The translations under genes were made by a program, and so were the position numbers. DNA of 40,992 nt, from the NCBI GenBank assembly GCA_025057015.1, contig JANWYG010000013.1:1-40992 (forward strand), given 5' to 3'. The notes below the pieces were generated by a model, which was not told the origin of the DNA, ran no database searches, and was given only the letters and a program-made list of their open reading frames with translations. Source of the stretch: Blastocatellia bacterium. Lineage in GTDB: Bacteria > Acidobacteriota > Blastocatellia > Chloracidobacteriales > JADJPF01. Positions within the stretch are counted from its first letter, which is position 1, and each line of letters starts with the position of its first letter. This document shows positions 34,067 to 40,992 of this stretch, piece by piece.

Positions 34067-36568
34067 ATGATTGGCACGCAAGTCTCACATTACAAAATAC
34101 TCAAAAAACTCGGCGAAGGTGGACAAGGCGAGGTTTATCAGGCCGAGGATCTGACTCTAAGGCGTACCGTAGCCATAAAATTCCTGCCAGCGGAACTAGG
34201 CGCTGATGAAAAAACCAGAAAGCGCTTTCTGAGAGAAGCTCAATTAGCCTCAGCACTGGATCACCCCAATATCTGCACCGTATATGAGATAAATGAGCAC
34301 AAAGGAATGTATTACATAGTAATGCAGTTCCTAGAAGGGAAGCGCCTCAAGCAAATGGTGCGCAACAAACCCCTCGATCTGGACTCAGCCCTTTCGATAG
34401 CCAAGCAGCTTGCTGACGCTCTAGCAGCTGCGCACAGGCGGGGAGTGATACATCGCGATATAAAAGCCACGAACATAATAGTGAATAACGAAGGTGTTGC
34501 TAAGATCCTGGATTTTGGACTAGCAAAAGCCACTAACAGCAGCATAGGTGACAGAACAGTAATGGAGCTCACTCAGCGCGGAGTGCCTTTTGGTACGGCA
34601 GGTTACATGTCCCCAGAGCAAGCCAGAGGTGGCGACATAGACCACAGAACAGATATCTTCTCGCTAGGAGTCGTGTTGTACGAAATGGTAGTAGGCAGGC
34701 TCCCCTTTAGTGGCAAGTCGAGCGTCGAAGTGATGCATTCCGTACTACACGACAAGCCGGTACCAGTCACCGAAATTGATCCCTCACTACCACCCCGCCT
34801 ACAGCAGATCATAGAAAAGGCGATGGCAAAAGATCCATCAGCCCGCTACCAGAGTATGGAAGATTTCTATAAGGATATCATTGAACTCAAGCGAGAGCTG
34901 AATCCGGTGCACAGTGAGGAAGAACGTCCATCGACACTTAGGCATAAGAAAAGCTCCTGGTTGCCAAGCGGAATGATGGACAGGATATACAGGTTTTTCC
35001 GCAGCTCCCGCGATATAACGGTGTCATCTCATCCTAAACCACCGATTGAAACACCTGCACCAGCTGAATCTCTGCGCTCGACCGTCGCAGACGCAGCGCA
35101 AGATGCTAGCCCGTCCACTCCATCTACTTGGAAGGCAGCTACAGATAGAAAAAGATCCATCGCTATACTGCCATTTAAGAATCTCAGTAAGGACGCGGAA
35201 AGTGATTTCTACAGCTTTTCTCTAGCAGATGGCGTCATTACAGAGCTCGCAATACTTAAATCTCTCGTCGTAAGGCCTTCTAGCTACATAGCCAAGTATA
35301 TAAACTCCAACGCAGATCCTCAAGTAATAGGCAAAGAGCTGGCCGTAGATGCAGTCCTCGTAGCTACCTATCTCAAATCTGGCAACCGTTTTCGTGTCAC
35401 TCCCCAGCTCATAGACATAGGTTCGGGCGAGATTATATGGAGCGATAAGATAGATATAGACCATAGCGACATCATATCCCTACAGGACAAGATCTCGCAC
35501 GAGATAGTTCGCGGGCTTGCACTGCAACTAACCGAGAGCGAGGAAGACAAGCTCAAGCGCAAGAAGACTGGTAGCAGCGTAGCCTATGAACTTTATCTCA
35601 AAGGTAGAAACTCCTACTACAAGTTCGTCCAACAAACGCTCAAACGGGAAGATATAGAAGAAGCAGTCAAACTTTTCCAACAAGCTATAGCAGAAGACGA
35701 AAAGTTCGCTCTAGCCCATTCTTCGCTCGGGAACTGCTACGTGTCATACGTGCTAAAAGGCTTAGGCGGTGCAAGTTACTATGAACTTGCCAAGGATGCT
35801 TTTGAGAAAGCTTTACAACTTGACCCCTTACTAGTAGACGCCCAGCTCGGCATGATTTACATACACTTACAGCGAGGGCGTAAAGCAGAAGCAAGGGAAA
35901 AGATACGCAACTTGCTGAAAACAGCCGGTAATGACTCCAAAGTACACTCTACAGCAGCGACGCTTTTCCGCCTAGACGGCCTGTATAAGCAAGCCCTAGC
36001 AGAGTACAAAACTATGCTGCGAATAAATCCAAACGACTTGGTATTCGTAAAGTATAACTCTGCCCGCCTCTTCCTCTATCAGAAGAACTTCCAAAGCGCT
36101 CTGTCGGAACTAGAATCCGCTCTCACTATAGAACCAAATCACTGTTTAGCAAACGTCTTCCTTGGACAAGTCTTGTACCATAGAGGCGATATAGATGAAG
36201 CAATAGATGTTCTCTCAAAGACTCTAGAAAGAAATCCAGAAGTACACGCCATAAGACCCATCCTTGCTATGTGCTACAGCGCCAAAGGAGAACACGAGAA
36301 AGTACTTCCGTTGATTACTCCTCAGGTAATAGACACCGCCTCTGCAGATCATGATATTGCCTACTGGTTAGCCTCGGTATATGCCTTAGAAGGAGACAGA
36401 GACAAAGCTATCAAATGGTTTAAGAAGTCTATCTTTCTTGGCAATGAGAATTACCCGTGGTTCATAAGCGACAAAAATTGGGATGGCCTCAGAAATGACG
36501 CCGAGTACCTAAGCATACTAGAACAGCTGCGAATACAATGGGAACAGCTTAGCGCCGAGAGCTCCTAG
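34067..36568 (+). CDS. Ser/Thr protein kinase with FlgO-like/LADG domain and TPR repeats
   Basis: The product is 833 aa. The kinase domain spans about 8-275, with glycine loop LGEGGQGEVY, K38 (VAIKFLP), catalytic loop HRDIKATN (usual P is A), DFGLAKA, the APE-type GYMSPEQARG and RTDIFSLGVVLYEM. The linker (about 290-360) is Pro/Ser-rich. I see no convincing membrane helix, so it should be cytosolic, unlike PknB. About 362-485 is the domain with SIAILPFKNLS, SLADGVITELAILKSLVVRPSSY and RVTPQLIDIGSGEIIWSD, often seen behind acidobacterial kinases and adenylate cyclases. About 505-830 is a TPR array (AVKLFQQAIAEDEKFALAHSSLGNCY, ALAEYKTMLRINPNDL, AIDVLSKTLERNPEVHA). The ATG lies at the first conserved strand. 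It precedes a phosphatase and an FHA gene. Confidence 0.95.
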   Translation: MIGTQVSHYKILKKLGEGGQGEVYQAEDLTLRRTVAIKFLPAELGADEKTRKRFLREAQLASALDHPNICTVYEINEHKGMYYIVMQFLEGKRLKQMVRNKPLDLDSALSIAKQLADALAAAHRRGVIHRDIKATNIIVNNEGVAKILDFGLAKATNSSIGDRTVMELTQRGVPFGTAGYMSPEQARGGDIDHRTDIFSLGVVLYEMVVGRLPFSGKSSVEVMHSVLHDKPVPVTEIDPSLPPRLQQIIEKAMAKDPSARYQSMEDFYKDIIELKRELNPVHSEEERPSTLRHKKSSWLPSGMMDRIYRFFRSSRDITVSSHPKPPIETPAPAESLRSTVADAAQDASPSTPSTWKAATDRKRSIAILPFKNLSKDAESDFYSFSLADGVITELAILKSLVVRPSSYIAKYINSNADPQVIGKELAVDAVLVATYLKSGNRFRVTPQLIDIGSGEIIWSDKIDIDHSDIISLQDKISHEIVRGLALQLTESEEDKLKRKKTGSSVAYELYLKGRNSYYKFVQQTLKREDIEEAVKLFQQAIAEDEKFALAHSSLGNCYVSYVLKGLGGASYYELAKDAFEKALQLDPLLVDAQLGMIYIHLQRGRKAEAREKIRNLLKTAGNDSKVHSTAATLFRLDGLYKQALAEYKTMLRINPNDLVFVKYNSARLFLYQKNFQSALSELESALTIEPNHCLANVFLGQVLYHRGDIDEAIDVLSKTLERNPEVHAIRPILAMCYSAKGEHEKVLPLITPQVIDTASADHDIAYWLASVYALEGDRDKAIKWFKKSIFLGNENYPWFISDKNWDGLRNDAEYLSILEQLRIQWEQLSAESS

Positions 36569-36579
36569 ATAGTCAATTA

Positions 36580-36612
36580 TTTCCACAAAATCATCCTCTC
36601 GGCTATTATACT
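36580..36612 (+). promoter_or_regulatory. Candidate promoter for the phosphatase gene
   Basis: TTTCCA (36580-36585) followed after 18 nt by TATTAT (36604-36609), with an overlapping TATACT (36607-36612), sits about 30 nt before the phosphatase ATG. The match to consensus is moderate. Confidence 0.3.
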
Positions 36613-36641
36613 GATAAGGAACAGTAAGCACGGACTGAGTA

Positions 36642-37364
36642 ATGAAGACATACGTTATCGGAGATGTGCATGGCAGATTGCGTCAGCTAAAAGCACTCAT
36701 AGCCAGCCTAGACTACGATCCGAACCACGACAGGTTGATTTTTCTAGGCGACCTGATCGATCGCGGAGAGGACTCGCCAGGCGTAGTCGCTTACGTGCTC
36801 GAGCTACGTATAGAGAGTCCGCATCTGGTTTGCCTACGTGGCAACCATGAACAAATGCTGCTCGACCTTATCGAACACGGCGACCTATTGTGGTTGGTGC
36901 CAGAAAATGGAGGCGCTGTCACTGTAGCTCAGTACGGCTGTAAATACACCGAGGAGACCTCTACGTTGAGTATTCAAATACCTGGCTCACACTTAGAATT
37001 CTTCTACGAGATGCTGCCTTACTTCGAAGATGAATTGGCCTACTACGTGCACGCCGGCCTTACACCAGGTAAGCATCCCTCAGAATGTGACGAAGAGACT
37101 TTGCGATGGAAGCGAGATCCGATCTTCTTCAAAAACTACACCGGCAAGCTCTGCTTCTTTGGCCATACCCCTACAAAGTACCTGCCGCAGGCAGGCTTAG
37201 ACCGCGAGCACGGCATTTACATAAGCGGCACAGCCATCGGCATAGACACCGGATGTGGTCCAGAAGATCCACTAAGTTGCGTACGTGTGAATGACCTCAC
37301 TGTCTATCAATCATTTCCCGACGGGAGAATAGAACGGTATCAAGCAAAGTTAAAGCAATCATAA
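36642..37364 (+). CDS. PPP-family serine/threonine protein phosphatase
   Basis: Metallophosphoesterase of 240 aa. The di-metal signature blocks are in order: GDVHG (D8, H10), GDLIDRG (D37, R41), RGNHEQM near 67, YYVHAGL near 133 and FFGHTPT near 170. The length and motif set match bacterial PrpA/PP1-type phosphatases that remove phosphate from Ser/Thr (and sometimes Tyr). Diadenosine-tetraphosphatase activity is an alternative in this superfamily. It lies 73 nt after the kinase and 151 nt before the FHA gene, all on the plus strand, so it is a natural opposing enzyme for the kinase. The ATG at 36642 starts two codons before the first strand; no strong ribosome site is visible. Confidence 0.93.
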   Translation: MKTYVIGDVHGRLRQLKALIASLDYDPNHDRLIFLGDLIDRGEDSPGVVAYVLELRIESPHLVCLRGNHEQMLLDLIEHGDLLWLVPENGGAVTVAQYGCKYTEETSTLSIQIPGSHLEFFYEMLPYFEDELAYYVHAGLTPGKHPSECDEETLRWKRDPIFFKNYTGKLCFFGHTPTKYLPQAGLDREHGIYISGTAIGIDTGCGPEDPLSCVRVNDLTVYQSFPDGRIERYQAKLKQS

Positions 37365-37416
37365 ACTAACTCTAAAAAGGAAATGAGAATACTATGCTAA
37401 GGCAAGGGTTTTTTCG

Positions 37417-37422
37417 TATAAT
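37417..37422 (+). promoter_or_regulatory. Perfect TATAAT -10 box upstream of the FHA gene
   Basis: TATAAT at 37417-37422 lies about 95 nt before the FHA start, after a T6 run. No good -35 is found at 16-18 nt; a TTGACA at 37425-37430 is on the wrong side. A transcript from here would have an approximately 85-nt leader containing the stem-loop at 37446-37468. Confidence 0.4.
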
Positions 37423-37445
37423 AGTTGACAATAAGGTTAACTAAA

Positions 37446-37468
37446 CCGGCTACGAGAGAGTCAGCCGG
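37446..37468 (+). promoter_or_regulatory. Leader stem-loop upstream of the FHA gene
   Basis: CCGGCT (37446-37451) pairs with AGCCGG (37463-37468). AC/GT extends the stem past a bulged C, leaving a GAGAGA loop. It lies 47 nt before the FHA start codon, with no T-run after it, so it looks like a 5' leader structure rather than a terminator. Confidence 0.4.
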
Positions 37469-37515
37469 GTGATTACTCCCAAAATCTCAAACAAAACTCC
37501 CAGAAGGGTAGGCAT

Positions 37516-38493
37516 ATGTTGACTCTGAAAGAAATAGAGAGGTATCTGAGTGAAGCTGTTGACAAAAATCAATTTCTCAGCAGCAAAGACCTGGACTCCA
37601 ATGCGTTTGTAGAAAAAATACGCGAAGAGCTATCCAAAAAAAGGTTCATCTGGCTTGGTAACAAAGTCTACGTACCAAACAAAGTTGTCTGTCATCTTCA
37701 CTCCCCTGATCCAGACAAACTCGAAGAGCTAGAAGTCATACTCAACTCTCCTATGCTCGTGAGGCTGCTCTCACAGTACATCAGCAGCGAAGGGTATTAC
37801 ACCTTCGGCGAGCTAAAACTAGAAATAAAAGGTGGCATCCCAGATGACTCAGGCACGGAAGTGGAATTCTGCTGGCCGTCTGAAGACGAGAAGGCTGAAG
37901 ACATAACTGTCAGACTCGACGATGCTGGAGAGCGTATACTTGAAGTGAATGAACTGACTCCAGAAATACCCCGTCTGGCAAGACTTTCTGTGATAAACGG
38001 TGAAGTCTATCGAGAAAACTATCTGATCACCAAAAAAGTGACCAACATAGGCCGCCTACGCAACGTCATAGACAAGGCCAGCAGCAAAGTAGTCCGTCGG
38101 AATGACTTCATTTTTGCTCGCAATCCAGACCCGAAGTCACCAAACAGTACCGTCTCACGCCAGCACGCAAAGATAGTTTTTCGCAATGGTGATTTCTATC
38201 TCTATGACGAAGGCAGTGCAAACGGCACTTCCATAGAGAGAATAGGTTTGGATCGTCCCATAGACGTGCTTCCGGAAAACCTGCAAGGAGTAAAACTAGA
38301 GAACTTTGATATACTCCGCTTCGGCACAGCAGTCGTCCGCTTCGAGGACAATGCACAAATAGGTGCTCGCATCGACAAGGACGCCATACAGCAGTTCTTC
38401 GAATCAGAAACCTCTACTGAAGTACAGACGACTATTAGGCTGACTAGAGAACAAATAAACGAAGAAATGCGCAAGCTCTTGAACTCAGAGTAG
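37516..38493 (+). CDS. FHA-domain protein with FhaA-like N-terminal (DUF3662-like) domain
   Basis: The product is 325 aa. Residues 1-125 resemble the N-terminal domain of mycobacterial FhaA (DUF3662). The pattern is WLGNKVYVPNKVVCHLHSPDPDKLEEL, then LSQYISSEGYYTFGELKLEI. A linker is followed by an FHA domain at about 170-278: TNIGRLRNV, an insertion, STVSRQHAKI, YDEGSANGTSIE, FDILRFGTAVVRFE. The GR, SRxH and NGT residues that bind phosphothreonine are all present. A Thr-rich C-terminal tail (ETSTEVQTTIRLT, 298-310) follows. There is no membrane segment. It likely reads phosphothreonine made by the neighbouring kinase, by context. ATG 37516 has an AGAAGGG ribosome site. A 106-aa gene follows after 16 nt. 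Confidence 0.92.
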   Translation: MLTLKEIERYLSEAVDKNQFLSSKDLDSNAFVEKIREELSKKRFIWLGNKVYVPNKVVCHLHSPDPDKLEELEVILNSPMLVRLLSQYISSEGYYTFGELKLEIKGGIPDDSGTEVEFCWPSEDEKAEDITVRLDDAGERILEVNELTPEIPRLARLSVINGEVYRENYLITKKVTNIGRLRNVIDKASSKVVRRNDFIFARNPDPKSPNSTVSRQHAKIVFRNGDFYLYDEGSANGTSIERIGLDRPIDVLPENLQGVKLENFDILRFGTAVVRFEDNAQIGARIDKDAIQQFFESETSTEVQTTIRLTREQINEEMRKLLNSE

Positions 38494-38509
38494 GGGTGTC
38501 CAAGCCCGT

Positions 38510-38830
38510 ATGAAGATCCAGGAAGGCATGGCAGTAGTGCTGAGCTTACATAGCCCTAGAGAAAAGGTTTGGGGCATATTAGCCGATTTGTCTCCTTCTG
38601 GAATACAGATTCGAGGAATAGACCTAAATACCTTTGATGATTGGGTGAGAATGGTAGCGCACAATGAACGAAACATAGGACTTACCTATGTCTTCTTCCC
38701 AATGTGGCGAGTTGAACGCGTCTCGCTCGACGAAACTGTAGGAGACATCATTTCGTTAGAGGAAACTTTCAGAATGCGAGTAGGTATCAGTATTTACGAA
38801 TACCTGGGAAGTAACGAACCTAGCTCGTAA
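38510..38830 (+). CDS. Small 106-aa protein, possibly PilZ-like
   Basis: I do not recognise the family firmly. The sequence is beta-rich: GMAVVLSLHSPREKVWGILADLSPSGIQIRGIDL, then LTYVFFPMWRVERVSLDE. The stretch GILADLSPSGIQIRG resembles the (D/N)xSxxG core of PilZ domains, which bind cyclic di-GMP. The preceding RxxxR arginines that contact the ligand are not clearly present. There is no signal peptide or membrane segment. ATG 38510 is 16 nt after the FHA stop, so it is translated from the same mRNA. Its stop lies 2 nt from that of the convergent phosphatase-like gene. Involvement in the same signalling module is inferred. Confidence 0.75.
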   Translation: MKIQEGMAVVLSLHSPREKVWGILADLSPSGIQIRGIDLNTFDDWVRMVAHNERNIGLTYVFFPMWRVERVSLDETVGDIISLEETFRMRVGISIYEYLGSNEPSS

Positions 38831-38832
38831 CT

Positions 38833-40212
38833 CTAGCCCTGTATTACTTTGCCTTCCATATCCTTGGGAACTTCTATGCCCATCTGATGTAGTATAGTAG
38901 GAGCTACGTCCTTAATATCAAGATCGTCACGGTAGACGCTTTGAGACCTACCGGCCTCAGCCATAACGAATATCCCATACCAGTCATGGTTAGCATCATC
39001 TGGTCCGGTATCATTCTCAAAAGTATATATTTCGCCACTTCCCACGGAGCCTACGGAGCGCCAATTGAGATCGTCAAAGTAAACAAATAGATCCGGCGGT
39101 ATGTTACGTACCTCAGGATAAACATCCTCAGGCCTCACTACCCTAGTCCGCATCTTCCTCCCATCAGGAGAAGGTATAGCCTCTAGCTTAGAAATAAGCT
39201 CGGCGCGCAAAGACTCATACTCAGCTAATGCTACAACCCCCTGCGGCTCGCGACCCTTGACATTGATCATCAGCCTAGCATAGTAGCCACCTGAACCCCA
39301 AGCTTTAGTCTTCTCCCAGTCAACCATACATTTTTCTATAGGCTGAGGCGTCGAAGGCCATTCCTTTAATACAAGATACCCCTCCTTGATAAGCCACTCG
39401 TTAATACATATGCCACCGTCCATCTTGCGAGCACCATGATCAGAAACTACCATTACAGTAGTATCTCCATCAGCAAACCTCAATAAACTTCCTATTTGCT
39501 CATCACAAAACTTATAGTAATCCTTTATTACATTTTCAAAGGGATTGCCAGGCTCATGCTTAGGATGGGTCTTATCCATGTACTTCCAAAACCCATGGTG
39601 TATCCTGTCTATGCCCATCTCTACCATGATGAAAAAGTCCCACGGCTTACTGCTAAGACAGTACTCTGCAAGACGAAAACGCTTCTGAGTCATCGCAAAG
39701 ATTTGGTCCAGTATGCGCTGCTTCTCGTCAGTACGAAAATTATCGCAGTCCAGAATATATCCGCCAGTAACTTGCTCCACTTCACGCTTGAAATCCACAG
39801 GATAGGTGTAATCGTTCTTCGTACTAGGCGTCAGAAAGCAGCTTACCAAGTATCCGTTCAATGGTCTGGGCGGATAGGTCTGTGGTACTCCTATAACTAT
39901 GCAACGCTTGCCACGCTCAGACAGTATCTGCCATACAGTGGGCTCCTTAACCTGCATTGAATTAGGTATAGACATCTTGGTGTAAGAATAATCAACACGG
40001 TTTCGCAAACCGTAAAAACCCAATCTTCCCGGATTCTTAGACGTAAGCATCGACATCCACGCAGGAACAGTAATAGGCGGATCTGTCGAACGTAACTTAC
40101 CCCACACACCTCTTTCGACAAGCGATTTAATGTTAGGCAACTCCTCACGCCAAGCATCAAAGACTAACTGTGGAGCAGCGCAATCAAGTCCAATCACGAT
40201 AACTTTCCTCAT
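38833..40212 (-). CDS. Alkaline-phosphatase-superfamily phosphodiesterase/nucleotide pyrophosphatase-like hydrolase
   Basis: The product is 459 aa. The start at ATG 40212 is chosen over a longer frame (to 40263) because GGAGAAG lies just upstream and the conserved strand KVIVIGLDCA begins at once. Metal/nucleophile signature: D10 in IGLDCAAPQLVFD, T48 in DPPITVPAW, GIDRIHHGFWKY, VVSDHGARKMDG and the C-terminal NHDWYGIFV. This is the order of type I phosphodiesterase / nucleotide pyrophosphatase (PF01663-like) enzymes. No signal peptide is visible, so it is cytosolic as annotated. The substrate is unknown. Some relatives act on nucleotides, others on lipid or sugar phosphoesters. It is convergent with the FHA operon, 2 nt apart. 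Confidence 0.88.
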   Translation of the reverse strand: MRKVIVIGLDCAAPQLVFDAWREELPNIKSLVERGVWGKLRSTDPPITVPAWMSMLTSKNPGRLGFYGLRNRVDYSYTKMSIPNSMQVKEPTVWQILSERGKRCIVIGVPQTYPPRPLNGYLVSCFLTPSTKNDYTYPVDFKREVEQVTGGYILDCDNFRTDEKQRILDQIFAMTQKRFRLAEYCLSSKPWDFFIMVEMGIDRIHHGFWKYMDKTHPKHEPGNPFENVIKDYYKFCDEQIGSLLRFADGDTTVMVVSDHGARKMDGGICINEWLIKEGYLVLKEWPSTPQPIEKCMVDWEKTKAWGSGGYYARLMINVKGREPQGVVALAEYESLRAELISKLEAIPSPDGRKMRTRVVRPEDVYPEVRNIPPDLFVYFDDLNWRSVGSVGSGEIYTFENDTGPDDANHDWYGIFVMAEAGRSQSVYRDDLDIKDVAPTILHQMGIEVPKDMEGKVIQG

Positions 40213-40362
40213 ATCGCTTCTCCAAAAAGTCTCAGATCCTCTACTTCCGAGGCGCAAATCCACCCTTGCAGCAAAACACCAAAAACTTTTTCTCCGAACT
40301 GAATAAGAAGAGAAATGCCTATTCTGCCAGTCTTAGAAGTGTGCCCTAGCAATGTAGGACAT

Positions 40363-40992
40363 TTAAAGACGACCCTCGAGCTTTTTCTTGATTAGCAGTT
40401 CTGCCAAATCTGGCACCACCTCCCACGCTATCTCACGAACCACGTTCTCTGACATTTGAGCTATTGTACGCCTAACTATCTCATCTATCAGCTGCTGAGG
40501 TATCTGATCCAAAGTCAGGTTTTTAAGATCAACAACAACCGAAGCGGCTGGCATAGGTGCAGAGGAAACATCTGTCCTTGCTGTATATCCAGGAACTGCA
40601 TCAACCACACTACGCTCAGCCTCGTAGCTAGTTTCAAACCCACTGACTTGACGATCAGCAGTGGATAAAACCCCTCCCTCAAGGCCAGAACGTGTCTCAG
40701 CTACTTCCGAAGCTGCCAATTGAGCTTCGCTTGCTGCAGGCGTCTCAAACTCAGCTCGCTGCTCTTCTACTGCTGCTTGCGTCTCTAACACTTCTCCTTG
40801 CGAAACCTCTGCCTCTGCTACAGGCGCTTCAAATTCAAACTCAGCTCGCTGCTCTTCTACTGCTGCTTGCGTCTCTAACACTTCTCCTTGCGAAATCTCT
40901 GCCTCTGCTACAGGCGCTTCAAATTCAAATTCAGCTCGCTGCTCTTCTACTGCTGCGTGCGTCTCTAACACTTCTCCTTGCGAAATCTCTGC
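40363..40992 (-). CDS. Repeat-containing protein with conserved C-terminal helical tail; 5'-truncated by window edge
   Basis: The frame stays open to base 40992, so the N-terminus lies beyond the window; about 209 codons are visible. The visible N-terminal part is a Glu/Ala-rich 30-residue repeat (ETQAAVEEQRAEFEFEAPVA, then EAEVSQGEVL), nearly three copies. A linker follows (about 100 residues, with VAETRSGLEGG and APMPAASVVVDL). The last 57 residues contain QIPQQLIDEIVRRTIAQMSE and VVREIAWEVVPDLAELLIKK. This tail resembles the C-terminal helix found on some deltaproteobacterial and acidobacterial response-regulator-like proteins. A receiver domain upstream is therefore possible but not seen. 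A coiled coil or disordered acidic spacer is likely in the repeat part. Confidence 0.8.
   Translation of the reverse strand, partial: AEISQGEVLETHAAVEEQRAEFEFEAPVAEAEISQGEVLETQAAVEEQRAEFEFEAPVAEAEVSQGEVLETQAAVEEQRAEFETPAASEAQLAASEVAETRSGLEGGVLSTADRQVSGFETSYEAERSVVDAVPGYTARTDVSSAPMPAASVVVDLKNLTLDQIPQQLIDEIVRRTIAQMSENVVREIAWEVVPDLAELLIKKKLEGRL
40751..40992. repeat. 90-nt in-frame tandem repeat, about 2.7 copies to window edge
   Basis: The 10-mer TCAGCTCGCT recurs at 40751, 40841 and 40931, exactly 90 nt apart, and the sequence between is almost identical (a few single-base differences). It encodes the 30-residue repeat of the truncated minus-strand gene. The array continues past the window. 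Confidence 0.95.

Noticed and set aside
39496-39960. 154-codon plus-strand frame opposite the phosphodiesterase-like gene
   Set aside because: Fully antisense to a gene with clear metal-site motifs; no start context.
40751-40992. Regular 90-nt repeats as a CRISPR array
   Set aside because: The units are contiguous with no unique spacers and encode a continuous protein repeat.

Overview
The window looks like one contiguous stretch of a bacterial chromosome, most likely from the Acidobacteriota (Blastocatellia-like). The lineage call is inference. It rests on a VWFA-related protein of the acidobacterial type (24946-25842), a Ser/Thr kinase with a C-terminal 'ILPF...LADG' plus TPR architecture (34067-36568), a large NF038122-like metalloprotease and modular PPC/Ig/NHL secreted proteins. 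Base composition is moderate. Codon use leans strongly to ATA (Ile) and AGG/AGA (Arg), a habit often seen in thermophiles. Genes are very tightly packed: many neighbours share 1-4 nt, and no gene-free stretch exceeds about 180 nt. I see no rRNA, tRNA, CRISPR array, insertion sequence or prophage gene.

Layout. 1-4410: the 3' part of a large secreted PPC/Ig/NHL-repeat protein, convergent with a secreted HExxH peptidase-like protein. 4484-8213: a polyamine-type ABC importer potA-potB-potCD in which permease and binding protein are fused. 8346-11453: a large secreted metalloprotease. 11630-18108: a housekeeping operon of overlapping genes valS-nadC-orf-birA-coaX-SH3 lipoprotein (tRNA charging and NAD, biotin and CoA cofactor metabolism). 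18105-27176, minus strand: trmFO, VWA protein, xerC, an MXAN_5187-C-like protein, a threonine-dehydratase-like enzyme, a beta-propeller-like protein and a TPR-sigma54 activator. 27317-31326, minus strand: oxyR-glgA-trxA-purA. 31457-32539, divergent from oxyR: the peroxide defence pair ahpC-ahpD. 32683-33970: chorismate mutase overlapping a DAHP-synthase-like protein. 34067-38830: a phospho-signalling block of Ser/Thr kinase, PPP-type phosphatase, FhaA-like FHA protein and a small PilZ-like protein. 38833-40212: an alkaline-phosphatase-superfamily hydrolase. 40363 to the edge: the C-terminal part of a repeat-containing protein.

The most unusual observation is the protein at 32966-33970. It aligns from its first residue with type I-beta DAHP synthases, including the N-terminal ferredoxin-like regulatory domain. 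It has nevertheless lost the metal-binding Cys (GPCSVE is GPAAIE), the KPRTS phosphate loop and the DPSH histidine. It overlaps an apparently intact chorismate mutase by 32 nt, which suggests a pseudoenzyme that now regulates its partner. Second in interest are the kinase/phosphatase/FHA block, the PotC-PotD fusion with a topologically sensible extra membrane helix, and the 90-nt tandem repeat at the right edge.

All function calls come from reading motifs by eye. No database search was possible.
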